Origin: Streptomyces camelliae
GTDB lineage: Bacteria; Actinomycetota; Actinomycetes; Streptomycetales; Streptomycetaceae
NCBI RefSeq assembly: GCF_027625935.1
Contig: NZ_CP115300.1
Location: 7,502,001 to 7,566,000 of the forward strand
Length of the DNA: 64,000 nt
Reading direction: 5' to 3'
The notes beneath the pieces were generated by a model. The model made no database searches. It worked only from the letters and a program-made list of their open reading frames with translations, and had not been told where the DNA came from. The position numbers and the translations under genes were made by a program. This document shows, one piece after another, positions 1 to 12,563 of the stretch; position 1 is the first letter of the stretch, and each line of letters starts with the position of its first letter.

Positions 1-285
1 GCCTCCCGCTGCGAGGTCCAGGTCGCCTACGCGATCGGCAAGGCCGAGCCCGTCGGTCTCTTCGTGGAGACCTTCGGCACCCACAAGATCGAGACCGAGA
101 AGATCGAGAAGGCCATCGACGAGGTCTTCGACCTCCGCCCGGCCGCGATCATCCGCGACCTCGACCTGCTCCGCCCGATCTACTCCCAGACGGCGGCCTA
201 CGGCCACTTCGGCCGCGAACTGCCCGACTTCACCTGGGAGCGCACCGACCGCGTGGACGCTCTCCGCAAGGCCGCGGGCCTCTAA
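1..285 (+). CDS. metK: S-adenosylmethionine synthetase, C-terminal fragment
   Basis: This open frame enters from the left edge in frame 1 and ends at TAA 283-285, giving 94 residues. It reads as the end of methionine adenosyltransferase, which makes S-adenosylmethionine from methionine and ATP in the cytosol. The seen segment [13 protein letters not shown], then FGTHK, then the end motif [16 protein letters not shown] are hallmarks of the third MetK domain. The product ends with a typical [12 protein letters not shown] tail, so the gene is intact at its 3' end; the start lies outside the window. A strong hairpin follows the stop, so it probably ends a transcription unit. Confidence 0.95.
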   Translation, partial: ASRCEVQVAYAIGKAEPVGLFVETFGTHKIETEKIEKAIDEVFDLRPAAIIRDLDLLRPIYSQTAAYGHFGRELPDFTWERTDRVDALRKAAGL

Positions 286-302
286 GCCCGCTCCCCTTCT
301 CT

Positions 303-343
303 CGCCGAGGCCCGGCTTCCCTTCGGGGGGCCGGGCCTCGGCG
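303..343 (+). terminator. Hairpin terminator after metK
   Basis: Arms 303-316 and 330-343 are perfect 14-bp inverted repeats (core CGCCGAGGCCCGG) around a 13-nt loop. It lies 18 nt after the metK stop and has no T-run, as is usual for Streptomyces terminators. Confidence 0.8.
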
Positions 344-405
344 TGTCCGAGGTGGTTCGAGGCGGCGGGGGGCCGTTGTCAGTGCGGTTTGGTAAGAATG
401 CAAGC

Positions 406-2571
406 GTGAGCAGCGAGAACGAGCCGCCCCGAGAGGGCGGGGAGGGCGGGGCCGAGGGCGCGCCGCCGGAGCAGCTCGCGCTCATCCGGGAGAGCGTGCG
501 CAAGGCGAAGACGCCCCGCGCCAAGCCGCGCACCTGGCGGGGGGCCGCGCTCGCCGAGGAGCTCCCCGTGGCCCGCGTGCTGGTCGACAAGGGCGTGCTG
601 CACCTCGACCGGTACTTCGACTACGCGGTGCCCGAGGAGCTGGACGCACAGGCGCAGCCCGGCGTGCGGGTGCGGGTGCGGTTCGGGGCCGGCCGGCACC
701 GGGTGCGTGAGGGGCGCCGCGAGGGCGGCGGGCTCATCGACGGGTTCCTGATCGAGCGCCGGGCCGAGACCGACTACTCCGGCCCGCTCGCGGCGCTCGC
801 CCAGGTCGTGTCCCCGGAGCCCGTGCTGAGCGAGGAGCTGCTGGGGCTCACCCGGGCCGTCGCCGACCGGTACGCAGGGAGCCTCGCCGATGTGCTCCAG
901 CTGGCCGTGCCGCCGCGCAGCGCCGCCGCCGAGAAGCGCCCGTCGCCCGCCCCGCTGCCGCCCCCCGCAGCCCCCGACACCGGTTCCTGGACGCGGTACG
1001 AGCACGGGGGCGCCTTCCTGGACGCCCTGGCCTCCGGCGGAGCGCCCAGGGCCGTCTGGAACGCGCTGCCGGGCCCGCCGTGGAGCGAGGAGCTGGCCCG
1101 GGCCGTCGCCGCCACGCTCGCCTCCGGACGCGGCGCCCTCGTCGTCGTACCGGACGGGCGGGCCGCCGCACGGGTCGACGCCGCGCTCACCGCGCTGCTC
1201 GGCCCCGGTCGGCACGCGCTGCTCACCGCTGACGCCGGGCCCGAGAAGCGGTACGCGCAGTGGCTCGCGGTGCGGCGCGGATCCGTACGGGCCGTCGTCG
1301 GGACCCGGGCCGCCATGTTCGCGCCCGTGCGGGATCTCGGTCTCGTCGCGGTCTGGGACGACGGCGACGACAGCCTCGGCGAACAGCACGCCCCGCAGCC
1401 GCACGCGCGCGATGTGCTGCTGCTGCGCGCCGCGCTGGACAAGTGCGCCTTCCTGCTCGGCGGATTCAGCTGCACCGTGGAGGCCGCCCAGCTCGTGGAG
1501 AGCGGCTGGGCCCGCCCGCTGGTCGCCGGCCGCGAGCAGGTGCGCCGGGCCGCGCCCCTGGTCAGGACCGTCGGCGACGACGACCTCGCGCGCGACGAGG
1601 CCGCCCGCGCCGCCCGGCTTCCGACCCTCGCCTGGCAGGCGGCCCGCGAGGGGCTGCGGCACGGCCCGGTGCTGGTGCAGGTCCCCCGCCGTGGCTACGT
1701 GCCCCGGATGGCCTGCGACCGGTGCCGGGCGCCCGCGCGGTGCCGGCACTGCTCCGGCCCGCTCCAGGGGCAGGACGCGGAGGTGCTGCGGTGCGGCTGG
1801 TGCGGGCGCGAGGAGAGCGCCTGGCACTGCCCGGAGTGCGGCGGTTTCCGGCTGCGCGCCCAGGTGGTCGGCGCCCGGCGTACGGCCGAGGAGCTGGGGC
1901 GCGCCTTTCCCGCCGTGCCGGTGCGGACCTCGGGGCGCGAACACGTGCTGGACACCGTGCCGGGCACGCCCGCGCTGGTGGTGAGCACCCCGGGCGCCGA
2001 ACCCGTCGCCGAGGGCGGCTATGCGGCGGCCCTGCTGCTGGACGGCTGGGCCATGCTCGTACGGCCCGACCTGCGGGCCGGTGAGGACGCCCTGCGCCGG
2101 TGGATCGCGGCGGCGGCGCTGGTCCGGCCGCCGAGCGAGGGCGGCACGGTGGTCGTGGTGGCCGAGCCGACCCTGCGCCCGGTGCAGGCGCTGGTGCGCT
2201 GGGACCCCGTCGGGCACGCGGTGCGGGAACTGGCCGAGCGGGCCGAGCTGGGCTTCCCGCCGGTGTCCCGGATGGCGGCCGTCACCGGACCGCCCGCGGC
2301 CGTCTCGGAGTTTCTGGCTTCGGCCGAACTGCCGCCGGACGCCGAGGTGTTGGGGCCCGTACCGGTGCCGTCCACGCCGCCCGGCCGGCCCCGCAGGCCC
2401 GGTGCTCCGCCGCCCGGTGAGCACTGGGAGCGGGCGCTGGTGCGGGTGCCGCCGGGCACCGGGGCGGCCCTGGCTTCCGCGCTGAAGGCCGCTCAGGCCG
2501 CTCGCATGGCACGAGGGAGCGGGAGCGGGGAGGCGGTCCGGGTGCGGATCGATCCGCCGGACATCGGGTGA
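406..2571 (+). CDS. priA: Probable primosomal protein N' (PriA), helicase motifs degenerate
   Basis: The product is 721 residues counted from GTG 406; an in-frame start at 343 also exists but lies in the metK terminator. PriA recognises stalled replication forks and reloads the replisome. The N-terminal DNA-binding domain is seen (residues 60-170, ARVLVDKGVLHLDRYFDYAVP). The zinc-binding cysteines are intact at about residues 437-482 (CDRC, CRHC, CGWC, CPEC). The Walker A motif GxGKT is absent: the corresponding stretch reads SGRGALVVVPDG. The DEEH box reads WDDGDD. Loss of ATPase motifs is known for actinobacterial PriA, so the gene is probably functional as a fork-binding rather than unwinding protein (inference). 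It sits alone between the metK terminator and a convergent gene. Confidence 0.9.
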   Translation: MSSENEPPREGGEGGAEGAPPEQLALIRESVRKAKTPRAKPRTWRGAALAEELPVARVLVDKGVLHLDRYFDYAVPEELDAQAQPGVRVRVRFGAGRHRVREGRREGGGLIDGFLIERRAETDYSGPLAALAQVVSPEPVLSEELLGLTRAVADRYAGSLADVLQLAVPPRSAAAEKRPSPAPLPPPAAPDTGSWTRYEHGGAFLDALASGGAPRAVWNALPGPPWSEELARAVAATLASGRGALVVVPDGRAAARVDAALTALLGPGRHALLTADAGPEKRYAQWLAVRRGSVRAVVGTRAAMFAPVRDLGLVAVWDDGDDSLGEQHAPQPHARDVLLLRAALDKCAFLLGGFSCTVEAAQLVESGWARPLVAGREQVRRAAPLVRTVGDDDLARDEAARAARLPTLAWQAAREGLRHGPVLVQVPRRGYVPRMACDRCRAPARCRHCSGPLQGQDAEVLRCGWCGREESAWHCPECGGFRLRAQVVGARRTAEELGRAFPAVPVRTSGREHVLDTVPGTPALVVSTPGAEPVAEGGYAAALLLDGWAMLVRPDLRAGEDALRRWIAAAALVRPPSEGGTVVVVAEPTLRPVQALVRWDPVGHAVRELAERAELGFPPVSRMAAVTGPPAAVSEFLASAELPPDAEVLGPVPVPSTPPGRPRRPGAPPPGEHWERALVRVPPGTGAALASALKAAQAARMARGSGSGEAVRVRIDPPDIG

Positions 2572-2729
2572 GCTTCTCCCACCGGCGCACCGCCCGTTTC
2601 CGGTCGGCAGTGAAGCCGGGCGACCCACGGGTTTGCTCGCCGTCGACGGCTGTCCGGCAGGCCGGCGTCCAAGCGCGTGTCTGCCCTCCCGGGTGGCCGG
2701 AAGGGCAGGGCGGAGGTGGCGGCCGTTGC

Positions 2730-4469
<1,740 letters not shown>

Positions 4470-4562
4470 CTAGGTACCTCCCGGCCCACCTGACGGCGGA
4501 CCCCGGCGTATGCGACGTACGCTGGGACTCGCCTCTCTTTCCCTTTCCGGAGCACCTTTTTC

Positions 4563-5990
4563 GTGACTGAGCAGTCCCGGCGGCCCCGTAAGCCCGCCAA
4601 GCCCTACCGCCGTCCTCAGAAGGACCCCGTGCGCATCCTGGCCTTCGAGGCGCTGCGCGCGGTCGACGAGCGGGACGCGTACGCCAACCTCGTGCTGCCC
4701 CCGCTGCTGCGCAAGGCCCGCGAGAAGGAGGGACCGGAAAAATTCGACGCGCGGGACGCCGCCCTCGCCACCGAGCTGGTGTACGGCACGCTGCGCCGGC
4801 AGGGCACGTACGACGCGGTGATCGCCGCCTGTGTCGACCGGCCGTTGCGCGAGGTCGACCCGCCGGTGCTGGACGTGCTCAGCCTCGGTGTGCACCAGCT
4901 CCTCGGGACCCGGATCCCGACCCACGCGGCCGTGTCGGCCTCCGTCGAGCTGGCCCGGGTGGTGCTGGGCGACGGGCGGGCCAAGTTCGTCAACGCCGTG
5001 CTGCGGAAGGTGGCCCAGGACGACCTCGACGGGTGGCTGGCGAAGGTCGCGCCGCCCTACGACGAGGACCCTGAGGACCACCTCGCCGTCGTGCACTCCC
5101 ATCCCCGCTGGGTCGTCTCCGCGCTCTGGGACTCCCTCGGCGGCGGGCGCGCCGGGATCGAGGATCTGCTGGAGGCCGACAACGAGCGGCCCGAGGTGAC
5201 ACTGGTCGCGCGGCCGGGGCGGGCCACCGTCGAGGAGCTGCTGCGCGAGGAGGCCGCCGTGCCCGGGCGCTGGTCGCCGTACGCCGTACGGCTCGCGGAG
5301 GGCGGCGAGCCCGGCGCGGTCGAGGCCGTGCGCGAGGGGCGGGCCGGGGTGCAGGACGAGGGCAGCCAGCTGGTCGCCCTCGCGCTCGCCAATGCGCCCG
5401 TCGAGGGGTCCGACGCGTTGTGGCTCGACGGATGCGCCGGGCCCGGCGGCAAGGCCGCGCTGCTGGCCGCCCTCGCCGCCGAGCGCGGAGCCACACTGCT
5501 CGCCTCCGAGAAGCAGCCGCACCGGGCCGGACTGGTCGCCAAGGCGCTGGCCGGCAACCCGGGGCCGTACCAGGTGATCGCCGCCGACGGCACCCGGCCG
5601 CCGTGGCGGCCCGGCACCTTCGACCGCGTGCTGATGGACGTGCCCTGCACCGGGCTCGGCGCACTGCGCAGGCGGCCCGAGGCCCGCTGGCGGCGGCGCC
5701 CGGAGGACCTGGAGAACTTCGCGCCGCTCCAGCGCGCCCTGCTGCGCACCGCGCTCGACTCGGTGCGCGTCGGCGGAATCGTCGGGTACGCCACCTGCTC
5801 GCCGCACCTCGCCGAGACCCGGGCGGTCGTCGCCGACATCCTCAAGCACCACCCGGACACCGAGCTGGTCGACGCGCGCCCGCTGCTGCCCGGGGTGCCG
5901 GCGCTCGGCGACGGGCCGGACGTACAGCTGTGGCCGCATGTGCACGGCACGGACGCGATGTACCTGGCCCTGATCCGCAGAACCGGCTGA
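4563..5990 (+). CDS. rsmB: 16S rRNA (cytosine-967-C5)-methyltransferase RsmB
   Basis: 475 residues from GTG 4563. It methylates cytosine 967 of 16S rRNA with SAM. Residues 20-150 form a NusB-like RNA-binding domain ([41 protein letters not shown]). The SAM-binding fold follows ([15 protein letters not shown], residues about 291-305). The two motif cysteines of NOL1/NOP2/sun enzymes are present: [20 protein letters not shown] near residue 360 and [16 protein letters not shown] near residue 410. The nucleophile is expected to be the second of these. Both domains and catalytic residues are intact. Confidence 0.95.
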   Translation: MTEQSRRPRKPAKPYRRPQKDPVRILAFEALRAVDERDAYANLVLPPLLRKAREKEGPEKFDARDAALATELVYGTLRRQGTYDAVIAACVDRPLREVDPPVLDVLSLGVHQLLGTRIPTHAAVSASVELARVVLGDGRAKFVNAVLRKVAQDDLDGWLAKVAPPYDEDPEDHLAVVHSHPRWVVSALWDSLGGGRAGIEDLLEADNERPEVTLVARPGRATVEELLREEAAVPGRWSPYAVRLAEGGEPGAVEAVREGRAGVQDEGSQLVALALANAPVEGSDALWLDGCAGPGGKAALLAALAAERGATLLASEKQPHRAGLVAKALAGNPGPYQVIAADGTRPPWRPGTFDRVLMDVPCTGLGALRRRPEARWRRRPEDLENFAPLQRALLRTALDSVRVGGIVGYATCSPHLAETRAVVADILKHHPDTELVDARPLLPGVPALGDGPDVQLWPHVHGTDAMYLALIRRTG

Positions 5991-6010
5991 ACGCCGCGGG
6001 GGGCCGGCGC

Positions 6011-6150
6011 CCCCTGAAAGGGGCGCGGGGCTGTATCGATACGCGGCTCCGCCGCGATGGGGGTCCCCCGGGTTCGAGCGAAGCCGAGAACTTGGGGGAG
6101 CGATCAGCCCCCACCGGCCCGCAGACGAACCACAACCGCGACCGACCGCC
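6011..6150 (+). repeat. Interspersed Streptomyces-type intergenic repeat
   Basis: Non-coding block between rsmB and rpe with the core CTGAAAGGGGCGCGGGGCTG followed by GGCTCCGCCGCG and a later ACGAACCACAACCGCGACC tract. A sister copy lies at 13051-13100 with the same order of blocks, and a fragment occurs near 45124. Similar elements are scattered through Streptomyces intergenic DNA (from memory). Confidence 0.6.
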
Positions 6151-6187
6151 GTTACAGCCGAGCGCAGCGGCATGGCAGGCTTGGGTC

Positions 6188-6874
6188 ATGGCCGTGCAGA
6201 TCAACCCCAGCATCCTGTCCGCCGACTTCGCGCGTCTCGCGGAGGAGGCCAAGGCGGTCCAGGGCGCCGACTGGCTCCACGTCGACGTCATGGACAACCA
6301 CTTCGTCCCCAACCTCACGCTCGGCGTGCCGGTCGTGGAGTCCCTGGCCCGTGCGACGGACACCCCGCTGGACTGTCATCTGATGATCGAGGATCCCGAC
6401 CGCTGGGCTCCTCAGTACGTCGAGGCGGGCGCCTCCTCCGTCACCTTCCATGTGGAGGCCGCGGCCGCACCCGTGCGGCTCGCCCGGGAGATCCGCGCGA
6501 AGGGCGCCCGTGCCTCGATGGCGCTCAAGCCGGCGACGCCGATCGAGCCGTTCGAGGACCTGCTGCCGGAACTCGACATGCTGCTGATCATGACGGTCGA
6601 GCCCGGCTTCGGCGGCCAGGCCTTCCTCGACATCATGCTGCCCAAGATCCGCCGCACCCGGGAGCTGATCGGCAAGCACGGCCTGCAGCTGTGGCTCCAG
6701 GTGGACGGCGGTGTCTCGGCGTCGACGATCGAGCGGTGCGCGGACGCGGGAGCGGACGTCTTCGTGGCCGGCTCGGCGGTCTACGGGGCCGAGGACCCGG
6801 CGGAGGCGGTGCGTGCCCTGCGCGCCCAGGCGGAGGCCGTTACGGCCAAGGCGTCCTGGGCATGCGACCACTGA
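6188..6874 (+). CDS. rpe: Ribulose-phosphate 3-epimerase
   Basis: 228 residues from ATG 6188 ([17 protein letters not shown]), the normal length for this TIM barrel. It interconverts ribulose-5-phosphate and xylulose-5-phosphate in the pentose phosphate pathway. Signatures are [16 protein letters not shown] near the N-terminus (catalytic Asp and metal ligands), [11 protein letters not shown], the loop [13 protein letters not shown], and the second catalytic Asp in VDGGVS. The final phosphate-binding loop FVAGSAVYG is present. Its start is 197 bp downstream of rsmB, behind a repeat element, so it probably has its own promoter. Confidence 0.97.
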   Translation: MAVQINPSILSADFARLAEEAKAVQGADWLHVDVMDNHFVPNLTLGVPVVESLARATDTPLDCHLMIEDPDRWAPQYVEAGASSVTFHVEAAAAPVRLAREIRAKGARASMALKPATPIEPFEDLLPELDMLLIMTVEPGFGGQAFLDIMLPKIRRTRELIGKHGLQLWLQVDGGVSASTIERCADAGADVFVAGSAVYGAEDPAEAVRALRAQAEAVTAKASWACDH

Positions 6875-6964
6875 GCCACGGATACGTGAACGGTTAAGTG
6901 AACGGCGCCCATCAGGGCAGATCAGTCGCCCCGAATCTGCAAGGATGAACGGCGAATCCAGAGT

Positions 6965-8008
6965 GTGAACAGCAGTGAGGAGATCGCCGTGTCGGGTATG
7001 TCGGCGGGCCGGTCAGCCATGCGGATGGGACCCGCTGAGCTGGTTCAGGCGGCGGCCATGGCCCGCCGCTTCTACCTTGAGGGGAAGTCCAAGATCCAGA
7101 TCGCCGAGGAGTTCGGTGTCAGCCGCTTCAAGGTGGCCCGGGTCCTGGAGACGGCCCTCGAACGGGATCTCGTGCGCATCGAGATCCGCGTGCCGGCCGA
7201 GCTGGACGCCGAGCGCTCCGACGCGCTCCGCGCCCGCTACGGCCTGAGGCACGCCGTCGTGGTCGAGTCCCCGGCCGAGGCCGAGGAGACCCCCGACCCC
7301 GAGAACCTCGGCGAGGTCGCCGCCGACCTGCTCGGCGAGCTCGTCAACGAGGGAGACGTGCTGGGACTGGCCTGGGGCCGGTCCACCATCCACATGGCGG
7401 CGGCGCTCGACCGGCTGCCGCCGTGCACGGTGGTGCAGCTGACGGGCGTGTACGACGCCGGGACCGCCGAGCGCGGATCGGTGGAGGCCGTGCGCCGCGC
7501 GGCCCAGGTGTCGGGCGGGGACGCGCACCCCATCTACGCGCCGATGCTGCTGCCGGACGCGGCCACCGCGGCGGCGCTGCGCAACCAGACGGGGATCGCC
7601 CGGGCCTTCGAGTACTTCGACAAGGTCACGGTCGCCTGTGTCTCCATCGGCTCCTGGGAGCCGGGCATCTCGACCGTGCACGACATGCTCAGCGACGAGG
7701 AGCGGGCGCACTACGCCTCGCTCGGTGTCGCCGCGGAGATGTCGGCGCACCTCTTCGACGCCGAGGGGCGCCGGATCGGGCGGGACCTGGGGGAGCGGTG
7801 CATCACGGTCAAGGCCGATCAGCTGCGCCGTATCCCGGAGGTCGTGGCGATCGCGGGCGGGCAGCGCAAGGCGGCCGCGATCGACGCGGTGCTGCGGTCC
7901 GGGCTGGTCACCAGCCTGGTCACGGACACCTCGGCCGCGGACTACCTGATGACGGCGGGCCCGACCCCGAAGCCGGCCCTGAGCCGGGCGGACCCGGACG
8001 GCCTCTGA
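6965..8008 (+). CDS. SorC/DeoR-type sugar-responsive transcriptional regulator
   Basis: 347 residues from GTG 6965. Residues about 28-75 hold a winged helix-turn-helix (MARRFYLEGKSKIQIAEEFGVSRFKVARVLETALERDLVRIEI). The remainder is a SorC-type sugar-phosphate binding domain with the conserved DVLGLAWGRSTIHMAAAL and VVAIAGGQRKAAAIDAVLRSGLVTSLVTD segments. Members sense phosphorylated sugars and repress or activate sugar operons. No sugar operon is adjacent; rpe lies 90 bp upstream, so control of pentose metabolism is a reasonable but unproven guess. Confidence 0.9.
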   Translation: MNSSEEIAVSGMSAGRSAMRMGPAELVQAAAMARRFYLEGKSKIQIAEEFGVSRFKVARVLETALERDLVRIEIRVPAELDAERSDALRARYGLRHAVVVESPAEAEETPDPENLGEVAADLLGELVNEGDVLGLAWGRSTIHMAAALDRLPPCTVVQLTGVYDAGTAERGSVEAVRRAAQVSGGDAHPIYAPMLLPDAATAAALRNQTGIARAFEYFDKVTVACVSIGSWEPGISTVHDMLSDEERAHYASLGVAAEMSAHLFDAEGRRIGRDLGERCITVKADQLRRIPEVVAIAGGQRKAAAIDAVLRSGLVTSLVTDTSAADYLMTAGPTPKPALSRADPDGL

Positions 8009-8322
8009 CCGGCAGCGTGCGGCTCCGGCCGCGCCCGACCGGTTCCGGTCGGCTCACGGCCGGCTCCGGCCGTTCGCGACGCGTCCTGACCGGCGCCGAC
8101 GGGTGTCAGCGGGGCCCGCGGGTTTCCGGCGGGCCGTGCCCGGCTCCGCCCCCGGCTCCGGCCCGGCTTCGCGTGGCCCCAGCTGGTCCGGGCGGGCCCT
8201 GGCCGGTCCTGGCGGGCCTCGTCCGGCTCGCGGTGCGCCCAGGTGAACTCGGTGGGCCGCGGTGGCTGCCGGTCGCGGGTCGTGGGTTCGTGATGGCGGG
8301 CGGTCGTGGCAGCATCGGCGGC
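8009..8322 (+). repeat. Low-complexity GC-rich spacer with degenerate GGCTCCGGCC-type repeats
   Basis: This 314-bp non-coding stretch is made largely of imperfect short units such as CGGCTCCGGCC, CCGGTTCCGGTCGG and CCGGTCCTGGCGGG in both orientations. No convincing protein starts inside it; the in-frame extension of the RNase gene through it has biased, repetitive composition. The RNase promoter must lie toward its right end. Confidence 0.5.
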
Positions 8323-8790
8323 ATGTCGCTGCGGTTCGTCCCCCCACCTGCCCGGCGGTCGGTGGCCCGGCTGTTCGCCGGGTTGCTGGTCGTCCTTGCC
8401 GTCCTGCTGACGGGATGCTCGTCGCACACGAGCACCGGCACCGGCACCGGCACCGGCAAGAGTGCCGGTCTCGCCTCGCGTGCCACTGCTTCCACCCCGG
8501 CCTGGGCCAAGGGCATGGGCACTGTCCAGGCGTCCGCGCTGCCTGCCGAGGCCCGGCAGACCCTCGCCCTCATCGACCAGGGCGGCCCCTTTCCCTATGC
8601 CCGCGACGGCGTCGTCTTCGGGAACCACGAGGGGCATCTGCCGAGGCACCAGCGCGGCTACTACCACGAGTACACCGTCAAGACGCCCGGCTCGCGCGAT
8701 CGTGGCGCCCGGCGCATCATCACCGGCAAGGCCGGGGAGATCTACTACACGGATGATCACTACAACTCGTTCCGGGCGGTGCTGAGATGA
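8323..8790 (+). CDS. Guanyl-specific ribonuclease (RNase Sa/barnase family) with lipobox
   Basis: 155 residues from ATG 8323; an alternative ATG at 8293 would add 10 residues. Residues 5-32 form a signal peptide ending in a lipobox LTGC, so the protein is predicted to be a lipoprotein anchored at Cys32 outside the membrane. A Gly-Thr linker encoded by four ACCGGC units (residues 38-45) precedes a C-terminal RNase Sa domain (SALPAEARQTLALIDQGGPF, then YHEYTVKTPGSRDRGARRII). The catalytic set aligns with RNase Sa: Glu116, Arg127, Arg131 and His146. The disulfide cysteines of secreted RNase Sa are absent. The next gene, an inhibitor, overlaps by 4 bp (ATGA). Confidence 0.9.
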   Translation: MSLRFVPPPARRSVARLFAGLLVVLAVLLTGCSSHTSTGTGTGTGKSAGLASRATASTPAWAKGMGTVQASALPAEARQTLALIDQGGPFPYARDGVVFGNHEGHLPRHQRGYYHEYTVKTPGSRDRGARRIITGKAGEIYYTDDHYNSFRAVLR

Positions 8791-9116
8791 GCGAAGACCT
8801 GGCGGGCCACCATACGGTCACGCTGGACCTCCACGGCGTGACCGACAAGGCCGGCCTGATGGACCGGGTCGCTCGCGCCCTGGCACTGCCCGACTGGTTC
8901 GGCCGCAACTGGGACGCGCTGGCGGACTCCCTCTCCGATCACACCGTCTGGCCCGAGGGCTCCGTCGAGCAGGGACTGCTGATCGTCGTACGCGGCTGGC
9001 AGCCGTACGCCGAGGCACAGCCGAAGGAGTGGCGGATCGCGCAGGACGTGTTCACCGAAGCGGTGGACCGGACACCCTCGCTCACCGTGGCCCTCGCCCT
9101 TGGACGATCCTCCTAG
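8787..9116 (+). CDS. Barstar-family ribonuclease inhibitor
   Basis: 109 residues from ATG 8787, overlapping the RNase stop codon as ATGA. Barstar-like proteins bind the active site of barnase/RNase Sa enzymes in the cytoplasm. The fold signature is seen: LDLHGVTDKAGLMDRVARALALPDWFGRNWDALADSLSD, in which the FGxNWDAL helix supplies the acidic inhibitory face, followed by GLLIVVRGW. No signal peptide is present, so it stays cytoplasmic. The translational coupling to a potentially lethal RNase shows that the pair acts as enzyme plus immunity protein. Confidence 0.92.
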   Translation: MSEDLAGHHTVTLDLHGVTDKAGLMDRVARALALPDWFGRNWDALADSLSDHTVWPEGSVEQGLLIVVRGWQPYAEAQPKEWRIAQDVFTEAVDRTPSLTVALALGRSS

Positions 9117-9142
9117 CTGATCGGCGGGGACCCTGGATGTTC

Positions 9143-10691
<1,549 letters not shown>

Positions 10692-10718
10692 CCGGCGAGA
10701 CGTTTTTCCGCGTTCCGC

Positions 10719-10762
10719 GACGGCCCCCGTCCCTCCCACGCCAGGGAGGGGCGGGGGCCGTC
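10719..10762 (+). terminator. Long hairpin terminator after guaB1
   Basis: Arms 10719-10737 and 10744-10762 form a 19-bp stem with one G-U pair (GACGGCCCCCGTCCCTCCC against its complement) and a 6-nt loop. It starts 27 bp after the guaB1 stop. Confidence 0.85.
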
Positions 10763-10788
10763 GGCGTATCCGGAGGCCGCGTACTCAC

Positions 10789-10903
10789 TTGTGGGCACAA
10801 CGGTGCATATGAGGTCGCTGTGCAACAGTTCACAGCCCGTGCGCAACGATTTGGCGATCCGGTCCGATGAACGCAATGATTGTGCGGGGATACGCAAGGT
10901 TGC
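10789..10903 (+). promoter_or_regulatory. Cluster of TTGTG/CGCAA dyads upstream of the APC permease
   Basis: Short dyads lie in series: TTGTGGGCACAA (10789-10800), GCGCAACGATTTGGCGAT (10841-10858), CGCAATGATTGTGCG (10872-10886) and GCAAGGTTGC (10894-10903). They precede the permease by 140-255 bp. Arrays of weak dyads are typical of Lrp/AsnC binding, and an Lrp-type gene lies just after the permease. The rest of 10763-11044 holds the leader with its ribosome site AAGGAG at 11032-11037. Confidence 0.5.
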
Positions 10904-11044
10904 TGCATTACGTCCGTGAAGGTCCGCCTCATAGGGTGCTCGTCTGTACGTGGCGTGGCGGGGACCCCGCTCGGTGGGTTCCTGCCCGCGCAGGGCTGCT
11001 CTCGTTCCCCGCCCGCAAGACCGGCAGCGATAAGGAGCCAGCGC

Positions 11045-12532
11045 GTGCTCGACCAAGGCGCACCCCCGCACGACCGCACAGCGACCACCCCCGCGTCCCC
11101 GGGTCTCGCCGCACGCCTGATGCGGCGCAAGCCCGTGGAACGCCTGGTCGCGGAGGGCGGTCAGGGCGAGGGAGGCTCGCTGCGGCGCTCCCTCGGGCTG
11201 TGGCAGCTGACCATGATCAGCATCGGTGCCACGCTCGGCACCGGCATCTTCGTCGTCCTCGGCGAGGCCGTCCCCAAGGCGGGTCCGGCCGTCACCCTCG
11301 CCTTCGTGATCGCCGGTCTCACCGCGCTGTTCTCGGCCCTGTCCTACGCCGAGCTGGCGGGCACCATCCCGGTCTCCGGCTCCTCGTACTCGTACGCATA
11401 CGCAACGATGGGCGAGCTGATCGCCTGGGTCTGCGGCTGGTGTCTGCTGCTGGAGTACGGCGTCTCGGTGGCCGCCGTGGCCGTCGGCTGGGGCCAGTAC
11501 CTCAACGAGCTGCTGGACGGCACCCTGGGTGTCACCATCCCGGACGCCCTGTCGGCCCCGCCCGGCCAGGGCGGCATCTTCAATCTGCCCGCCCTGATCG
11601 TCGTCCTCCTCGGCATGGTGTTCCTGCTCGGCGGCGCCAAGGAGTCCGCGCGGGCCAACACCATCATGGTGAGCGTGAAGATCGCCGCGCTGATCCTCTT
11701 CTGCGCCATCGGCTTCATGGGCTTCAAGTCGGGCAACTACGCGAACTTCATGCCGCTCGGCATGGGGGGTGTCAGCGCGGCCGGCGCGACGCTGTTCTTC
11801 TCCTACATCGGCTTCGACGCTGCCTCCACCGCCGGTGAGGAGGCGAAGGACGCCCAGCGCGACCTGCCGCGCGCGATCATGCTGTCCCTGGTCATCGTGA
11901 CTGCGCTGTACGTCCTCGTCGCGGCCGTCGCCGTGGGTGCCTGGCCGTGGAAGAAGTTCCAGGACTCCGAGGCCGCGCTCGCCCAGATCATGACGGACGT
12001 CACCGGACAGAGCTTCTGGGGCACGCTGCTCGCGTTCTGCGCGGTCATCGCCATTGCCAGCGTCGTACTGACGGTGCTCTACGGTCAGACCCGCATCCTG
12101 TTCGCGATGTCCCGGGACGGCCTGGTGCCCAAGGTGTTCGCCAAGGTCCACCCGAAGACCGGTGCCCCGCGGGCCAACACGATCATCGTGTCCGTGTTCT
12201 GCGGTGTCCTCGCCGCCGCGATCCCGCTGGGCCAGCTGGCCGACGCCACCAGCATCGGCACGCTGTTCGCCTTCGCGTTGGTCAACGTCGCCGTCGTGGT
12301 GCTGCGCCGGACCCGCCCGGCGATGCACCGCACCTTCCGCGTGCCCCTGTCGCCGGTGCTGCCCGCGCTGGGCTTCCTCTTCTGCGTGTGGATGATGGGC
12401 AGCCTGTCCATGGTCACCTGGATCGTGTTCGGTGTCTGGATGGCCGTCGGGCTCGTGTTCTACTTCGTATACGGCTATCGCCGTTCCCGTCTCGCGACCG
12501 GTGAGGCCCTCGCGGTGACGGCTCAGCAGTAA
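11045..12532 (+). CDS. APC-superfamily amino acid permease (cationic amino acid transporter type)
   Basis: 495 residues from GTG 11045, preceded by AAGGAG at good spacing; earlier in-frame starts lack one. Roughly twelve to thirteen membrane spans are visible. The first span carries MISIGATLGTGIFVVLGEAVPKAGPAV, the substrate-site glycine motif of APC carriers, and the loop STAGEEAKDAQRDLPRAIM between spans 6 and 7 is characteristic of the CAT/YfnA group. It should import an amino acid or amine with protons. An Lrp/AsnC regulator gene follows 31 bp later, so expression is probably linked to amino acid supply. Confidence 0.9.
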   Translation: MLDQGAPPHDRTATTPASPGLAARLMRRKPVERLVAEGGQGEGGSLRRSLGLWQLTMISIGATLGTGIFVVLGEAVPKAGPAVTLAFVIAGLTALFSALSYAELAGTIPVSGSSYSYAYATMGELIAWVCGWCLLLEYGVSVAAVAVGWGQYLNELLDGTLGVTIPDALSAPPGQGGIFNLPALIVVLLGMVFLLGGAKESARANTIMVSVKIAALILFCAIGFMGFKSGNYANFMPLGMGGVSAAGATLFFSYIGFDAASTAGEEAKDAQRDLPRAIMLSLVIVTALYVLVAAVAVGAWPWKKFQDSEAALAQIMTDVTGQSFWGTLLAFCAVIAIASVVLTVLYGQTRILFAMSRDGLVPKVFAKVHPKTGAPRANTIIVSVFCGVLAAAIPLGQLADATSIGTLFAFALVNVAVVVLRRTRPAMHRTFRVPLSPVLPALGFLFCVWMMGSLSMVTWIVFGVWMAVGLVFYFVYGYRRSRLATGEALAVTAQQ

Positions 12533-12563
12533 GCGACCGAACCGAAGAAGTGAACCACCCCCT

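Noticed and set aside
8009..8322. N-terminal extension of the RNase through the repetitive spacer
   Set aside because: Composition is repetitive and unlike a signal region; the internal ATG 8323 gives a proper lipoprotein signal.
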